The notes beneath the pieces were generated by a model that saw only the letters and a list, made by a program, of their open reading frames with translations, was not told the origin of the DNA and made no database searches. Shown piece after piece: positions 43,996-52,786 of a stretch of DNA of 63,578 nucleotides. Positions within the stretch are counted from its first letter, which is position 1. Each line of letters begins with the position of its first letter. The DNA is from Paraburkholderia tropica (GTDB lineage Bacteria > Pseudomonadota > Gammaproteobacteria > Burkholderiales > Burkholderiaceae), in the NCBI RefSeq assembly GCF_900109265.1, contig NZ_FNZM01000033.1, forward strand, positions 1 through 63,578, given 5' to 3'. A program made the position numbers and the translations under genes.

Positions 43996-44270
43996 GATTC
44001 GACCTCGTCTTCCTCGGCTAGCAGCCCGGCGGGCGCGGGCGCGATCTCGTCTTCCGTGCAGCCGACAACGCGGCGGCCGAATTCGACGAGATACACCGGC
44101 TCGCCGCTTTCGACCACCCGCCCCACGTTGACGATCTCGCCCACCGCGCCCGCGCTCACCAGGCACTCGCCTTCGCCTCGGTCTGGATAGCTGCCGTCAT
44201 TGCACAGATCGTCGAGTGCGATCACACGCATGCCCCACGCGTAGGCGGGCTCAATCGGCTCCATGCTCAT
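43992..44270 (-). CDS. nifZ: NifZ-family protein (second, shorter)
   Basis: 92 residues. YAWGMRVIALDDLCNDGSYP then CLVSAGAVGEIVNVGRVVES and PVYLVEFGRRVVGCTEDEIA is the NifZ beta-barrel core. It lies directly behind another nifZ (44267) with a four-base overlap. NifZ helps form the second P-cluster of MoFe protein. The two copies are diverged enough to suggest separate partners. Confidence 0.88.
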   Translation of the reverse strand: MSMEPIEPAYAWGMRVIALDDLCNDGSYPDRGEGECLVSAGAVGEIVNVGRVVESGEPVYLVEFGRRVVGCTEDEIAPAPAGLLAEEDEVES

Positions 44271-44629
44271 CGCGCCGTCCTCTCATCGCTGCCCGTGCCG
44301 ATCGTGCGCAGCGCGGCGGCACGTTCGCCGAGGCGTTCGAGCACGTCGTCCGGCAGGTGATCGAGCGTGCACAACTCCTTCGCGCGCATGCCGACCCGAT
44401 GACCGGTTTCGACGAAGTCCACCGCGTAGATGTAGAACTGCTGCAGGAACGTGTTGATGCTCGTGACATAACCGACGTCGCCCTTGCTCACCAGCACCTC
44501 GCCAATATCCTTGCCGGTGTAGGTGCCGTCGTTGCGAATCGCCGAGCGGGCGATCACACGCTCGCCGAAGCTGAAACGCGGTGGGAACGCGATCTCGACG
44601 GTGTCGTCGTCCCGGTTGATGTCACCCAT
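44267..44629 (-). CDS. nifZ: NifZ-family protein (first)
   Basis: 120 residues. FPPRFSFGERVIARSAIRND, GEVLVSKGDVGYVTSINTFL and YIYAVDFVETGHRVGMRAKE are typical NifZ, with a helical tail missing from the second copy. It overlaps the LRV gene stop by eight bases. Acts in P-cluster maturation of MoFe protein. Confidence 0.9.
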   Translation of the reverse strand: MGDINRDDDTVEIAFPPRFSFGERVIARSAIRNDGTYTGKDIGEVLVSKGDVGYVTSINTFLQQFYIYAVDFVETGHRVGMRAKELCTLDHLPDDVLERLGERAAALRTIGTGSDERTAR

Positions 44630-45458
44630 GGCTCACTCCCGCGCAAGGCCGCATCTCGCCGTCACGGACATCTGCGGGCGCGCTCGCCCCTCTGCGCTGC
44701 CTGGCGAGCGCACGCACCTCTTCGTCCGGGTCGGTCAGCAACGGCGTCAACGTGTGGGGCTGGGCGCGCCGCGCGGCTTCCCAGCGCACGCGCCAGTCGG
44801 CGTCGTGGAAAAAGCGTGTCGCGAGCGCGAACGGCAGGCGCGTCGCCACGATGCGCCTCACCTCGGCTTCATCATCGTCGGCCATGCGCAGCAGCGCCGG
44901 CATCTCGATGCGTTCGGCGACCCGCATTCTTACGACCCAGTCCGGGTCCTGCGCCATCAACGGCAGCAGCGCCGAAGGCAGACGCCGCGCCACCCACTCG
45001 CGCACGCCATAGTCGCTGTCCGTGCGCAACTGGGCCAGCGCCGCCGGTTCGAGCCGTTGCGCGACACGAATCCGCACCTCACGGTGAGGGTCGCGAGCCA
45101 TGCGCGCGAGATGCGCCTGCGGCAGGCGCAGCGCGATTTGCAGGCGGACGGTCTCGTCGGTGTCGTCGATCAGCGCGGGCAGCCTGAACACATCGGCATG
45201 GCGCGCCGCAATCGCACGCACCTCAAAATACGGATGATCGAGATGCGCGTTGCCGAGTTCGGGATGCCAGCGGAAGAAGCGGTCGATACGCCTCGCGTAC
45301 GCATCCTGCATGCACGCGTGGCCCGGCTCGCATCCTGCCTCGTCCGGCATTGCGCGCAAGCCGCGATGGGCGCAGACCGCGCAGTCGACCGGGCCGCCTT
45401 GCCAGTGACAAGGCGGAATGTCGCCGGAAGGCGCGCGCACGGCGCGGCGCGCGTTCAT
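44622..45458 (-). CDS. LRV-repeat [4Fe-4S] protein
   Basis: 278 residues. N-terminal Cys cluster PPCHWQGGPVDCAVCAHRGL with GCEPGHAC binds an FeS cluster in the known Azotobacter homologue, followed by leucine-rich-variant repeats: FEVRAIAARHADVFRLPALI, DETVRLQIALRLPQAHLARM, DSDYGVREWVARRLPSALLP, DPDWVVRMRVAERIEMPALL. Each repeat is about 24 residues, forming a right-handed helical stack. Conserved beside nifB and nifZ in several diazotrophs; exact role unknown. Confidence 0.92.
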   Translation of the reverse strand: MNARRAVRAPSGDIPPCHWQGGPVDCAVCAHRGLRAMPDEAGCEPGHACMQDAYARRIDRFFRWHPELGNAHLDHPYFEVRAIAARHADVFRLPALIDDTDETVRLQIALRLPQAHLARMARDPHREVRIRVAQRLEPAALAQLRTDSDYGVREWVARRLPSALLPLMAQDPDWVVRMRVAERIEMPALLRMADDDEAEVRRIVATRLPFALATRFFHDADWRVRWEAARRAQPHTLTPLLTDPDEEVRALARQRRGASAPADVRDGEMRPCAGVSHG

Positions 45459-46033
45459 AACGGCACCGCCCAGCCGCGCGCCGGATACGCGCGCGGCACG
45501 CCTGCTCCGTCACCGTCGACGTCGTCCTCGCGGCGCATCAGTACATGCAGCAGCAACGCGCCGCCGACGTGGTCTTCCGGGTCGAGGCTTCGCAGTTCTG
45601 CAAGCTGCGTTTGCGCCGAAGCCAGTTCACCCAGCCGCATGTGCAGATACGCGAGCCCCTTGAGCGTGAACAGATAGAAACGCACGGCGGCGTCGTAGCG
45701 CACGGCATCGCGCGACGGCGGCTCGCGCCCGAAATCGGCGCCTAGCACGGATCGCGCAATCGACAGCGCATCCTCGCCCACCGCGCGCGCGTCGGCCAAC
45801 CGATGACCATAGAAGTGAAACCGGTAGAGTGCGATCAGCGGTGCCGGGTGAGCCGGTGCGACAGCGCGTGCCCGCTCCAGCAGCCCGAGCGCTTCGGCTG
45901 GCCGCTCGCGCACGCGGCCCGCTTCGGCGAGCAGTCGCGCCGCCTCGGACGCAAGTCCGCCGCCAAGCGCCGACTGCGCGAAACAGGCGAGCGCGTCGTC
46001 CATGGTGTCGGTGTCGGGCGTCAGCGTCTGCAT
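45455..46033 (-). CDS. TPR-like nif protein
   Basis: 192 residues from ATG 46033. Repeated helix pairs such as RPAEALGLLERARAVAPAHP with LIALYRFHFYGHRLADARAV and FYLFTLKGLAYLHMRLGELA with LRSLDPEDHVGG look like TPRs. A paralogue lies after fixABCX (61776), sharing F-x-L-x-T-L-K-x-L-A-x-x-x-x-R-x-G-E and R-x-L-D-P-E-D. Probably scaffolds FeS assembly proteins; function unknown. Confidence 0.75.
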   Translation of the reverse strand: MQTLTPDTDTMDDALACFAQSALGGGLASEAARLLAEAGRVRERPAEALGLLERARAVAPAHPAPLIALYRFHFYGHRLADARAVGEDALSIARSVLGADFGREPPSRDAVRYDAAVRFYLFTLKGLAYLHMRLGELASAQTQLAELRSLDPEDHVGGALLLHVLMRREDDVDGDGAGVPRAYPARGWAVPL

Positions 46034-46050
46034 CGTCGCACCTGATGGTT

Positions 46051-46455
46051 TCACGATGCCTGCGGCGGCAACGGCGGGCGCCCGCGTCCGATCGCCCCCA
46101 CGTCGATGCGCGCGACGCCCGGCTCGCTCGCGCCCGCGCTGCTGCACGCGCACGGCACCTGGTTCGGGCTCGCGAAGGTGAGGCCCGACTGGGTCGCCGT
46201 CTCGACGAAATCGATCGTCATGCCATCGAGCAGCAGACGGCTCTCCGCCGCGAGGAAAAGGCGCAGGCCGTTAATTTCCAGCACCTGCTCGCCCGCCTGC
46301 GGCGCGGCCTCGGCGCTGAACTCAGCGTTGTAGCCCGAGCAGCCGCCGGGACTCACGAGCAAACGAAAGCCTGCGCCGGCAGGCAGGCCGGCAAAGCGCA
46401 CGATCCGGCGCATGAACTTCTCGGCGGCGGGCATGACGGTAAGGTTGGGCAGCAT
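46051..46455 (-). CDS. HesB/IscA-type FeS carrier of the nifB operon
   Basis: 134 residues from MLPNLTVMPAAEKFMRRIVR (ATG 46455, GGAGAAG upstream). FRLLVSPGGCSGYNAEFSAE holds the first conserved Cys and NQVPCACSSAG the C-x-C pair, here CAC instead of CGC. The C-terminus extends about 25 residues past the usual end. It likely passes [4Fe-4S] units, for example to NifB. Two more A-type carriers are at 52404 and 52787. Confidence 0.88.
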   Translation of the reverse strand: MLPNLTVMPAAEKFMRRIVRFAGLPAGAGFRLLVSPGGCSGYNAEFSAEAAPQAGEQVLEINGLRLFLAAESRLLLDGMTIDFVETATQSGLTFASPNQVPCACSSAGASEPGVARIDVGAIGRGRPPLPPQAS

Positions 46456-46525
46456 GATGCAGATCTTCTCCAGTTGGGCAGTCGGGCTAGCGCCGCGCAG
46501 TTCGATACGCGGCGCGCACCGTGGC

Positions 46526-46720
46526 TCAGGCGTGAACGATGCAGCCGTCCACCGGGCATACCGCGATGCACTGCGGGCTATCGAAATGCCCTTCGCACTC
46601 CGTACATTTCTTCGGGTCGATCGCGAAGACGCCGCCCTTCTCGTTGATGGCGACGTTCGGGCATTCCGGCTCGCAGGCCGAGCAGCCGGTGCAGGTGGAC
46701 GCAATGATTTTCAGTGTCAT
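46526..46720 (-). CDS. fdxN: 2[4Fe-4S] ferredoxin FdxN
   Basis: 64 residues. CTGCSACEPECPNVAI and CTECEGHFDSPQCIAVCPVD show the two cluster motifs, the second with the eight-residue insert between its second and third Cys typical of FdxN/VnfF-type ferredoxins. It lies 48 bases after nifB; FdxN-type proteins donate electrons to NifB or nitrogenase. Confidence 0.92.
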   Translation of the reverse strand: MTLKIIASTCTGCSACEPECPNVAINEKGGVFAIDPKKCTECEGHFDSPQCIAVCPVDGCIVHA

Positions 46721-46768
46721 GGGGATACTCCTCGCAATGAATGATCGTGGGGGCGTTCAACGCAGTCT

Positions 46769-48358
46769 TCAGGCCGCCGCGCCCGTGAACGCGCCCTGCC
46801 GGATCGCCGCGTCGCCGCGATCCGCATGCGTGATCGCACCGTTCGCGACCCGGCTTCGGTAATCGTTGAACCACGCGAGCGCGGCCTTCTCGATGAACTC
46901 GCCAACGAACTGGTCCACCGGTTCGATGCCCGCCTGCGCAAGTTCGTCGCGGGGGCACGCGCCGATCTTCGCGACCAGCACCGCATGACAGTCGTTGATC
47001 GCACGCACGACGGACGGCAACTGCTCGTCGTCGCCATAGCCGCCCTGGCAGTACAGGTCCACGCGACGATGGCCGACGAACAGCGCCTCGGTTGCGCTCA
47101 CCTCGAAAATCTGGAACTCGGTGACATGGCCGAAGTGCTCGTTCACGCGTCCGCCGCCCTTCGTCGCGACGGCGACCAGCACCTTCAGATCGTCGGCCAC
47201 ATCGATCGCCTGCGCGGCGGCCAGCGCTTCCTGCTTCGCCGCGTGCTGCGCCTCGCGTTCGGCCTCGACGCGGCTCTGATATTCGCGGCGGCGCTCAAGG
47301 TCGTAGACCACTTCCATCTGCTCGATCTTGTCGAGCGTGAATTCCTCGCTGCGATCCTCGCCGAGCAGCCCCACCGCATCCGCGCGGCACTGGCGGCAAT
47401 GGCGCATCAGGTTCGCGCCGCCCATGCACGCGTCCTGCACGGTTTTCAGTTCCTGCGCGCTCGGCCCGCGCTGGCCGGTCAGCCCGAAGTGCGTGCCGTG
47501 CTCCGCCTCCGAGATGAGCGGCATGATGTTGTGCAGGAACGCGCCACGCTTTTTCACTTCGCGATTCACTTCGATCAGGTGGTCGTCGTTGATGCCCGGA
47601 ATCAGCACCGAATTGATCTTCGTGAGCACGCCGCGCGCGGTCAGCATCTCAAGGCCCTTCATCTGCCGTTCGTGCAGAATCCGCGCGGCTTCGTAGCCCG
47701 TTATGCGCCGGTGGTTCCAGAAAATCCACGGATAGATCTTTTCGCCGACGGCCGGATCGACCATGTTGATCGTGATCGTCACGTGGTCGATGTTGTACTG
47801 GCAGATTTCGTCGACGAGATCCGGCAGCGCGAGTCCGTTAGTCGACAGGCACAGCTTGATGTCGGGGGCCTGCTCCTGAAGCATGCGGAAGGTGTCGAAG
47901 GTTTTCTTCGGATTCGCCAGCGAATCGCCGGGACCGGCGATGCCGAGCACGGTCATCTGCGGAATCTCGCTCGCGACCGCGACTACCTTCTTCACCGCCT
48001 GCTCAGGCGTAAGCTTTTGCGACACCACGCCGGGGCGCGACTCGTTCGAGCAGTCGTACTTGCGGTTGCAGTAGTTGCACTGGATGTTGCAGGCGGGCGC
48101 GACCGCCACGTGCATGCGCGCGTAATGGTGATGCGCCTCTTCCGAATAGCAGGGATGGTTCTTGATCTTCTCCCACACCTCGGGGGGCATGTCGTCGGGG
48201 CCGCCCGACGAACCACAACTGGCCTTGCCATCGCCGCCTTGGGAACCACAACCGCCGCTGGCAGCCGGCACGTCGATGGCCGCCCCCAGAGGCTTGATCT
48301 GGCCGATGCCGATATAGGCAGCGGCGGGCAGCATGCTGGCACTCGCGTTATCTTGCAT
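46769..48358 (-). CDS. nifB: NifB, radical SAM FeMo-co core synthase
   Basis: 529 residues. NHPCYSEEAHHHYARMHVAV precedes APACNIQCNYCNRKYDCSNE, which has the radical-SAM C-x3-C-x2-C and an extra Cys. GANLMRHCRQCRADAVGLLG is a later conserved Cys block. The C-terminal third (about 395-510) is the NifX-like domain (VAVATKGGGRVNEHFGHVTE). It makes NifB-co (an 8Fe-9S-C cluster). Start chosen with GAGGAGATATCC upstream. First gene of the long nifB-to-37514 operon. Confidence 0.97.
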   Translation of the reverse strand: MQDNASASMLPAAAYIGIGQIKPLGAAIDVPAASGGCGSQGGDGKASCGSSGGPDDMPPEVWEKIKNHPCYSEEAHHHYARMHVAVAPACNIQCNYCNRKYDCSNESRPGVVSQKLTPEQAVKKVVAVASEIPQMTVLGIAGPGDSLANPKKTFDTFRMLQEQAPDIKLCLSTNGLALPDLVDEICQYNIDHVTITINMVDPAVGEKIYPWIFWNHRRITGYEAARILHERQMKGLEMLTARGVLTKINSVLIPGINDDHLIEVNREVKKRGAFLHNIMPLISEAEHGTHFGLTGQRGPSAQELKTVQDACMGGANLMRHCRQCRADAVGLLGEDRSEEFTLDKIEQMEVVYDLERRREYQSRVEAEREAQHAAKQEALAAAQAIDVADDLKVLVAVATKGGGRVNEHFGHVTEFQIFEVSATEALFVGHRRVDLYCQGGYGDDEQLPSVVRAINDCHAVLVAKIGACPRDELAQAGIEPVDQFVGEFIEKAALAWFNDYRSRVANGAITHADRGDAAIRQGAFTGAAA

Positions 48359-48402
48359 GGATATCTCCTCGCAACCGGACGTGACTACGTGCGGGAGATA
48401 AA

Positions 48403-48418
48403 AGCCAGATTCGTGCCA
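48403..48418 (-). promoter_or_regulatory. Sigma54 promoter of nifB (weaker match)
   Basis: Minus strand TGGCACG-AATC-TGGCT: perfect -24, one mismatch at -12 (TGGC for TTGC), with GG and GC correctly spaced. Predicted start near 48392, about 34 bases before nifB. Confidence 0.65.
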
Positions 48419-48512
48419 CTAGCGCAAAGCCCGTCTGGACGGGGGTTTGACGAATCGCGCGTGCGCTTTGTCGCGCGCGCCGACACGCAAACCCAACGAG
48501 ACCGCCGGTTTC

Positions 48513-48528
48513 TGTCGCGGTTGCGACA
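48513..48528 (-). promoter_or_regulatory. NifA upstream activator site (nifB)
   Basis: TGT-CGCGGTTGCG-ACA, exact TGT-N10-ACA, centre about 102 bases from the nifB -24 element. It lies between nifA and nifB. Confidence 0.75.
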
Positions 48529-48649
48529 AAGCCCACATTATTTCGTCATGCTATGGAATTGACACGAAGGCGCGAGCACGCGCGGCACAGCCGCCGCTCG
48601 CCGATGGCGTGCGAAGGCGTGACGAATGAGAAACAGCGAAAGCGGCGAA

Positions 48650-50347
48650 CTAGAAGCGCCGAACCTCGATGCCGTATTTGTGGAGCGCGTAGCCGATCTG
48701 CCGTGGCGTAATCCTGAGCAGGCGCGCCGCCTTCGCCTGAACCCAGCCGCAGCGCTCCATCGCCCAGATGAGCCGCTCGCGCTCGCCCTCCGGCTTGCCT
48801 TCTTCCGCATCGCCGGAATGGAAGCCATCGGCGACGCTGTCGTCGGCCAGATCGTCCGGCAACGCGAACGGCAAGTCAGCATCGCGCGGCGCACCGCCCG
48901 GCATGCCCGGAATCTCGCGGATCGGAATATCGGCGAGACGCGCCGGCCGCACGGCGTCCTCCCGCTCGATGTGATGCAGCACCCGCGTCAGGCACTGATC
49001 TTCCTGACACAGAAAGGCGAGACGATCGATGAGGTCGCCATGCGTCATCGTTGCCGTGCGCTCGACGCAGTTCTCCAGCTCGCGCACGTTGCCGGGCCAG
49101 TAGCAGCTCGTCAGCACGCGCATCGCGTCCGTGCTGAAATGTAGCGCACGGCTATTGTCGCGGTTGAAGCGATCGAGAAAATACTCCGCCATCGCCGGAA
49201 TGTCCTCGCGCCGCTCGCGAAGCGGCGGCAACTGGATGCTCACCACATTGATGCGGTAATAGAGGTCGGCGCGGAATTCGCCTTCTTTCACCATGCGTTC
49301 GAGATTGCGATTCGTGGCGAGAATCAGCCTCACGTCGACTTTCACCGCCGACGCGCCGCCGACCCGCTCGAACTCGCGCTCCTGTAGCACGCGCAACAGC
49401 TTCGCCTGGAACGAAGGCGAGATGTCGCCGATCTCGTCGAGAAAGAGCGTGCCGCCGTGCGCGAGTTCGAAGCGGCCCTTGCGCTGGCCTTGAGCGCCTG
49501 TGAATGCGCCCTTTTCGTGGCCGAACAGTTCGCTTTCGAGCAGCGACTCCGTCAAGGCCGCGCAGTTGACCGACACGAACGCCTGCTCGTTGCGCGGCGA
49601 AAGGCGATGAATCGCGCGCGCGATCACTTCCTTGCCGGTACCGCTTTCTCCGCGCAGCAGCACCGTGGTACGCGCGGGCGCCACCTGATGAACCTGCTCG
49701 AAGATGCGCTGCATGGGCTCGGACACGCCCACCACGTGATCGAGCGGCGGCGCCGGGCGAATCGCCTTCTGCATGCGCCGCACTTCTTCCTGCATGCGGC
49801 CGTGCGCGGCGCTCACGCTGCGATGAAGCAGCAGCGCCTGCGCCATCAAGGTCGAGACGATCTTCATCAGATCGAGGTCGCCCGCGAACATGCGCGTGCC
49901 GCCCGGATTGATGCAGAACACCGCGAGCACGCCGAGCGTATTGCGCTCCACGCGGATCGGCGTCGCGAGCAGCGCGACGCGCGCGTCGCCGAATTCGCCG
50001 GGCTCGCCCGCGCTGCCGGTGCGATCGAGAAACACCGGCTCGTCACGCACGTCCGGCACGACCGCGGGCATGCTGCTCTTGAACACCCGCCCGACGATGC
50101 CCTCTCCCGGATGAAAGCGGATACGCCGATGCTCGTCGCGCGACAGCCCCGCGCTGCACATCCCGTGCAACTCGCCGTCCAGTTCCGCCACGACGACGAA
50201 CGCACGCCGCCAGTCGAGCGCATTGAGGAGATACTCCAGCGACGTCCGGAACGTCTGCGCGACATCCAGCGACGACACGAGCGTCTTGCTGACTTCATAG
50301 ACCGCGTCGAGCTCACGACGGGCCTCGCCTGCACCTGACTTCTGCAT
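48650..50347 (-). CDS. nifA: NifA, sigma54 activator of nif genes
   Basis: 565 residues from ATG 50347 (GGAGG upstream). A GAF domain (about 10-170), AAA+ domain with Walker A GESGTGKE, GAFTGA loop and TLFLDEIGD, and a C-terminal Fis-type HTH (QAKAARLLRITPRQIGYALH). Between AAA+ and HTH the cysteines in CYWPGNVRELENC and then CQEDQC follow C-x11-C-x19-C-x4-C, the motif of O2-sensitive NifA in rhizobia and Azospirillum. No nifL is adjacent. It drives the promoters mapped in this window. Confidence 0.97.
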   Translation of the reverse strand: MQKSGAGEARRELDAVYEVSKTLVSSLDVAQTFRTSLEYLLNALDWRRAFVVVAELDGELHGMCSAGLSRDEHRRIRFHPGEGIVGRVFKSSMPAVVPDVRDEPVFLDRTGSAGEPGEFGDARVALLATPIRVERNTLGVLAVFCINPGGTRMFAGDLDLMKIVSTLMAQALLLHRSVSAAHGRMQEEVRRMQKAIRPAPPLDHVVGVSEPMQRIFEQVHQVAPARTTVLLRGESGTGKEVIARAIHRLSPRNEQAFVSVNCAALTESLLESELFGHEKGAFTGAQGQRKGRFELAHGGTLFLDEIGDISPSFQAKLLRVLQEREFERVGGASAVKVDVRLILATNRNLERMVKEGEFRADLYYRINVVSIQLPPLRERREDIPAMAEYFLDRFNRDNSRALHFSTDAMRVLTSCYWPGNVRELENCVERTATMTHGDLIDRLAFLCQEDQCLTRVLHHIEREDAVRPARLADIPIREIPGMPGGAPRDADLPFALPDDLADDSVADGFHSGDAEEGKPEGERERLIWAMERCGWVQAKAARLLRITPRQIGYALHKYGIEVRRF

Positions 50348-50576
50348 GAATCCCTCCGCTCCTGCTGTGGCCCGGTCGAGGCACCACGGCGCAACAGCAG
50401 CACGAATCTCGATAAAGCAAGATTCAGCCCACGCCGAACAAGCGCCGGATCGGAATGCGGGCCGAGCCGACAAAGCCGACAAACGCAACAAACCTGAACT
50501 GCAATCCTGCGTCGGTTACGTACAAAGAAAACCATCCCCGCGCCAGAAGACAACCATACCCGGCTAAAAAAAGCCG

Positions 50577-50592
50577 TGGCATGGATGTTGCA
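50577..50592 (+). promoter_or_regulatory. Sigma54 (-24/-12) promoter of the nifS-isc operon
   Basis: TGGCATG-GATG-TTGCA, very close to consensus. Predicted start near 50603, 35 bases before ATG 50638. I see no TGT-N10-ACA upstream; instead ACAAA occurs three times at nine-base steps (50470-50492). Confidence 0.8.
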
Positions 50593-50637
50593 GATTTTCG
50601 CCTGCCTGTTCCATCCTCCGCTGCCAAGGAGCCCGCC

Positions 50638-51876
50638 ATGCCGGATGCCGCCCGTTATCCCGAGTCCCGCGTTCAGCCCGTCTATCTCGACTACGCCGCC
50701 ACTACGCCCGTGGACCCGCGTGTCGCGCGGCGCATGCTGCCCTACATGACGCAGATCTTCGGCAATCCGGCGAGCCGCTCTCATGCGTTCGGCTGGGCCG
50801 CCGACGAAGCCGTGGAACTCGCCCGCGAGCAGGTGGCGAGCCTCGTGAACGCCGACCCGCGCGAAATCGTCTGGACCTCGGGCGCGACCGAGTCGGACAA
50901 CCTCGCGCTGAAGGGCGCCGCACACTTCCACCGCTCGCGTGGCAAGCACCTCGTGACGCTCGCAACCGAACACAAGGCCGTGCTCGACACGATGCGCGAA
51001 CTCGAACGCGAAGGCTTCGAGGTGAGCGTGCTGCCGGTGCAGCAGGACGGCCTCGTCGACCCGGCCGTGTTCGAGGCCGCGCTCCGGCCCGAGACCGTGC
51101 TCGCGTCGGTGATGCTCGTGAACAACGAAACGGGCGCCGTGCAGGACATCGCCACGCTGGGTGCGCTGTGCCGCGCGCGCGGCGTGCTGCTGCACGTCGA
51201 TGCGGCGCAGGCGGCCGGCAAGGTGCCGATCGACCTCGACGCATTGCCGGTCGACCTGATGTCGCTCTCCGCGCACAAGGTCTACGGCCCGAAAGGCATC
51301 GGCGCGCTTTACGTGCGCCGCCGCCCGCGCGTGCGCATCGATGCGCAGATCCACGGCGGCGGGCACGAGCGCGGCATGCGCTCGGGCACGCTGCCGACGC
51401 ACCAGATCGTTGGTATGGGTGCGGCATTCTGGCTTGCCCGCGAAAGCATGCGCGCCGACAACGAACGCATCCGCATGCTGCGCGACCGATTGTGGGCGGG
51501 CTTGCAAGCCATCGACGCAATCGAGGTCAATGGCGACCTCACACACGGCGCGCCGCATTACCTCAATATCAGTTTCCGCTACGTCGAAGGCGAATCGCTG
51601 CTGATGGGGATGAAGGACATCGCGGTGTCTTCCGGTTCGGCGTGCACGTCCGCAAGCCTCGAACCCAGCTACGTGCTGCGCGCGATGGGACGCGACGACG
51701 AACTCGCGCACAGTTCGATCCGCTTCTCGCTCGGACGCTTCACGACGGCGCAGGAGATCGATTTCGCCATTGCGCAGGTGACCCGCGTGGTCGAACGGCT
51801 GCGCGGCATGAGCCCGTTGTGGGACATGGCGCAGGCCGGCGTCGACCTTCGTTCTCTCCAGTGGGCCGAACACTGA
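50638..51876 (+). CDS. iscS: Cysteine desulfurase, IscS-like, under a nif promoter
   Basis: 412 residues. VYLDYAATTPVDPRVARRML, the PLP-lysine block SLSAHKVYGPKGIGALYVRR and the catalytic loop VSSGSACTSASLEPSYVLRA show an IscS-type enzyme (GSACTSASLEPSYVLRA is the IscS loop). It is followed by iscU, erpA, iscA, hscA and fdx. Supplies sulfur for nitrogenase FeS clusters in place of the usual NifS/NifU pair. ATG 50638 fits the sigma54 start and an AAGGAG site. Confidence 0.93.
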   Translation: MPDAARYPESRVQPVYLDYAATTPVDPRVARRMLPYMTQIFGNPASRSHAFGWAADEAVELAREQVASLVNADPREIVWTSGATESDNLALKGAAHFHRSRGKHLVTLATEHKAVLDTMRELEREGFEVSVLPVQQDGLVDPAVFEAALRPETVLASVMLVNNETGAVQDIATLGALCRARGVLLHVDAAQAAGKVPIDLDALPVDLMSLSAHKVYGPKGIGALYVRRRPRVRIDAQIHGGGHERGMRSGTLPTHQIVGMGAAFWLARESMRADNERIRMLRDRLWAGLQAIDAIEVNGDLTHGAPHYLNISFRYVEGESLLMGMKDIAVSSGSACTSASLEPSYVLRAMGRDDELAHSSIRFSLGRFTTAQEIDFAIAQVTRVVERLRGMSPLWDMAQAGVDLRSLQWAEH

Positions 51877-51913
51877 TGCCCGGCCCGTCCGGCACGCTAC
51901 CAAGGAGCATGTC

Positions 51914-52375
51914 ATGGCTTACAGCGACAAGGTTCTCGATCACTATGAAAATCCGCGCAACGTGGGCTCGTTCGGCAAGGACGACGACACGGTGGGCACC
52001 GGCATGGTCGGCGCGCCCGCGTGTGGCGACGTGATGCGGTTGCAGATACGCGTCAATGACGAGGGCGTGATCGAGGATGCGAGATTCAAGACCTATGGCT
52101 GCGGCTCGGCGATCGCGTCCAGTTCGCTGGTCACCGAATGGGTCAAGGGCAAGACGCTCGACGAGGCGATGGCGATCCGCAATACGCAGATCGCCGAAGC
52201 CCTCGCACTGCCGCCGGTGAAGATCCATTGCTCGATCCTCGCCGAGGATGCCATCAAGGCCGCCGTGGCCGACTTCCGCGCGCGGCGCCTCACGGCCGAG
52301 CCTCGCGAAACGGCGGCGCGAGACAGCGTCGAATTCACGACCGAACAGCCGGCCTGCGCGTCCGGCACGAATTGA
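51914..52375 (+). CDS. iscU: IscU FeS scaffold
   Basis: 153 residues. The three cluster cysteines are in MVGAPACGDVMRLQI, FKTYGCGSAIASSS and VKIHCSILAEDAI. ALPPVKIHCS contains the LPPVK motif recognised by HscA, whose gene lies downstream, so it should work with that chaperone. A 25-residue tail extends beyond typical IscU. 37 bases after iscS. Confidence 0.95.
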   Translation: MAYSDKVLDHYENPRNVGSFGKDDDTVGTGMVGAPACGDVMRLQIRVNDEGVIEDARFKTYGCGSAIASSSLVTEWVKGKTLDEAMAIRNTQIAEALALPPVKIHCSILAEDAIKAAVADFRARRLTAEPRETAARDSVEFTTEQPACASGTN

Positions 52376-52403
52376 ACGCGCTCACCGAACGAGGACAAGC
52401 ACG

Positions 52404-52778
52404 ATGGAATCACTCCAGCAAGCGGCCGCCGCCGCGCCCGAACCCCTGCCGTCCTTCCTGGACTTCACCGCGCGCGCCGCCGCCAAGGTCGCGTCGCTGA
52501 TCGAGGAAGAAGGCAATCCCCGGCTCAAGCTCCGACTCTATGTGTCCGGCGGCGGCTGCTCGGGGTTTCAGTACGGATTCTCGTTCGACGACCAGGTCGC
52601 CGAAGACGACATGCAGATCGTCACCGACGGCGTCACGTTGCTGATCGATGCGATGAGCCAGCAGTATCTCCTGGGCGCGCGCGTCGATTACGAAGACAGC
52701 CTCGAAGGCGCGCGTTTCGTCATCCAAAACCCGAACGCCCAGAGCACCTGCGGCTGCGGCAGTTCCTTCTCCGTGTGA
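52404..52778 (+). CDS. erpA: A-type FeS carrier ErpA-like
   Basis: 124 residues. LRLYVSGGGCSGFQYGFSFD and NPNAQSTCGCGSSFSV hold the C ... C-G-C ligands; the gap and the FQYGF block fit ErpA. A 15-residue lead rich in Ala precedes it. Passes clusters from IscU to apoproteins. Eight bases separate its stop from the iscA ATG at 52787. Confidence 0.88.
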   Translation: MESLQQAAAAAPEPLPSFLDFTARAAAKVASLIEEEGNPRLKLRLYVSGGGCSGFQYGFSFDDQVAEDDMQIVTDGVTLLIDAMSQQYLLGARVDYEDSLEGARFVIQNPNAQSTCGCGSSFSV

Positions 52779-52786
52779 GGCCCGAC

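Noticed and set aside
48469..48485. TGT-N11-ACA upstream of nifB as a second NifA site
   Set aside because: The spacer is eleven bases, and an exact N10 site lies nearby at 48513.
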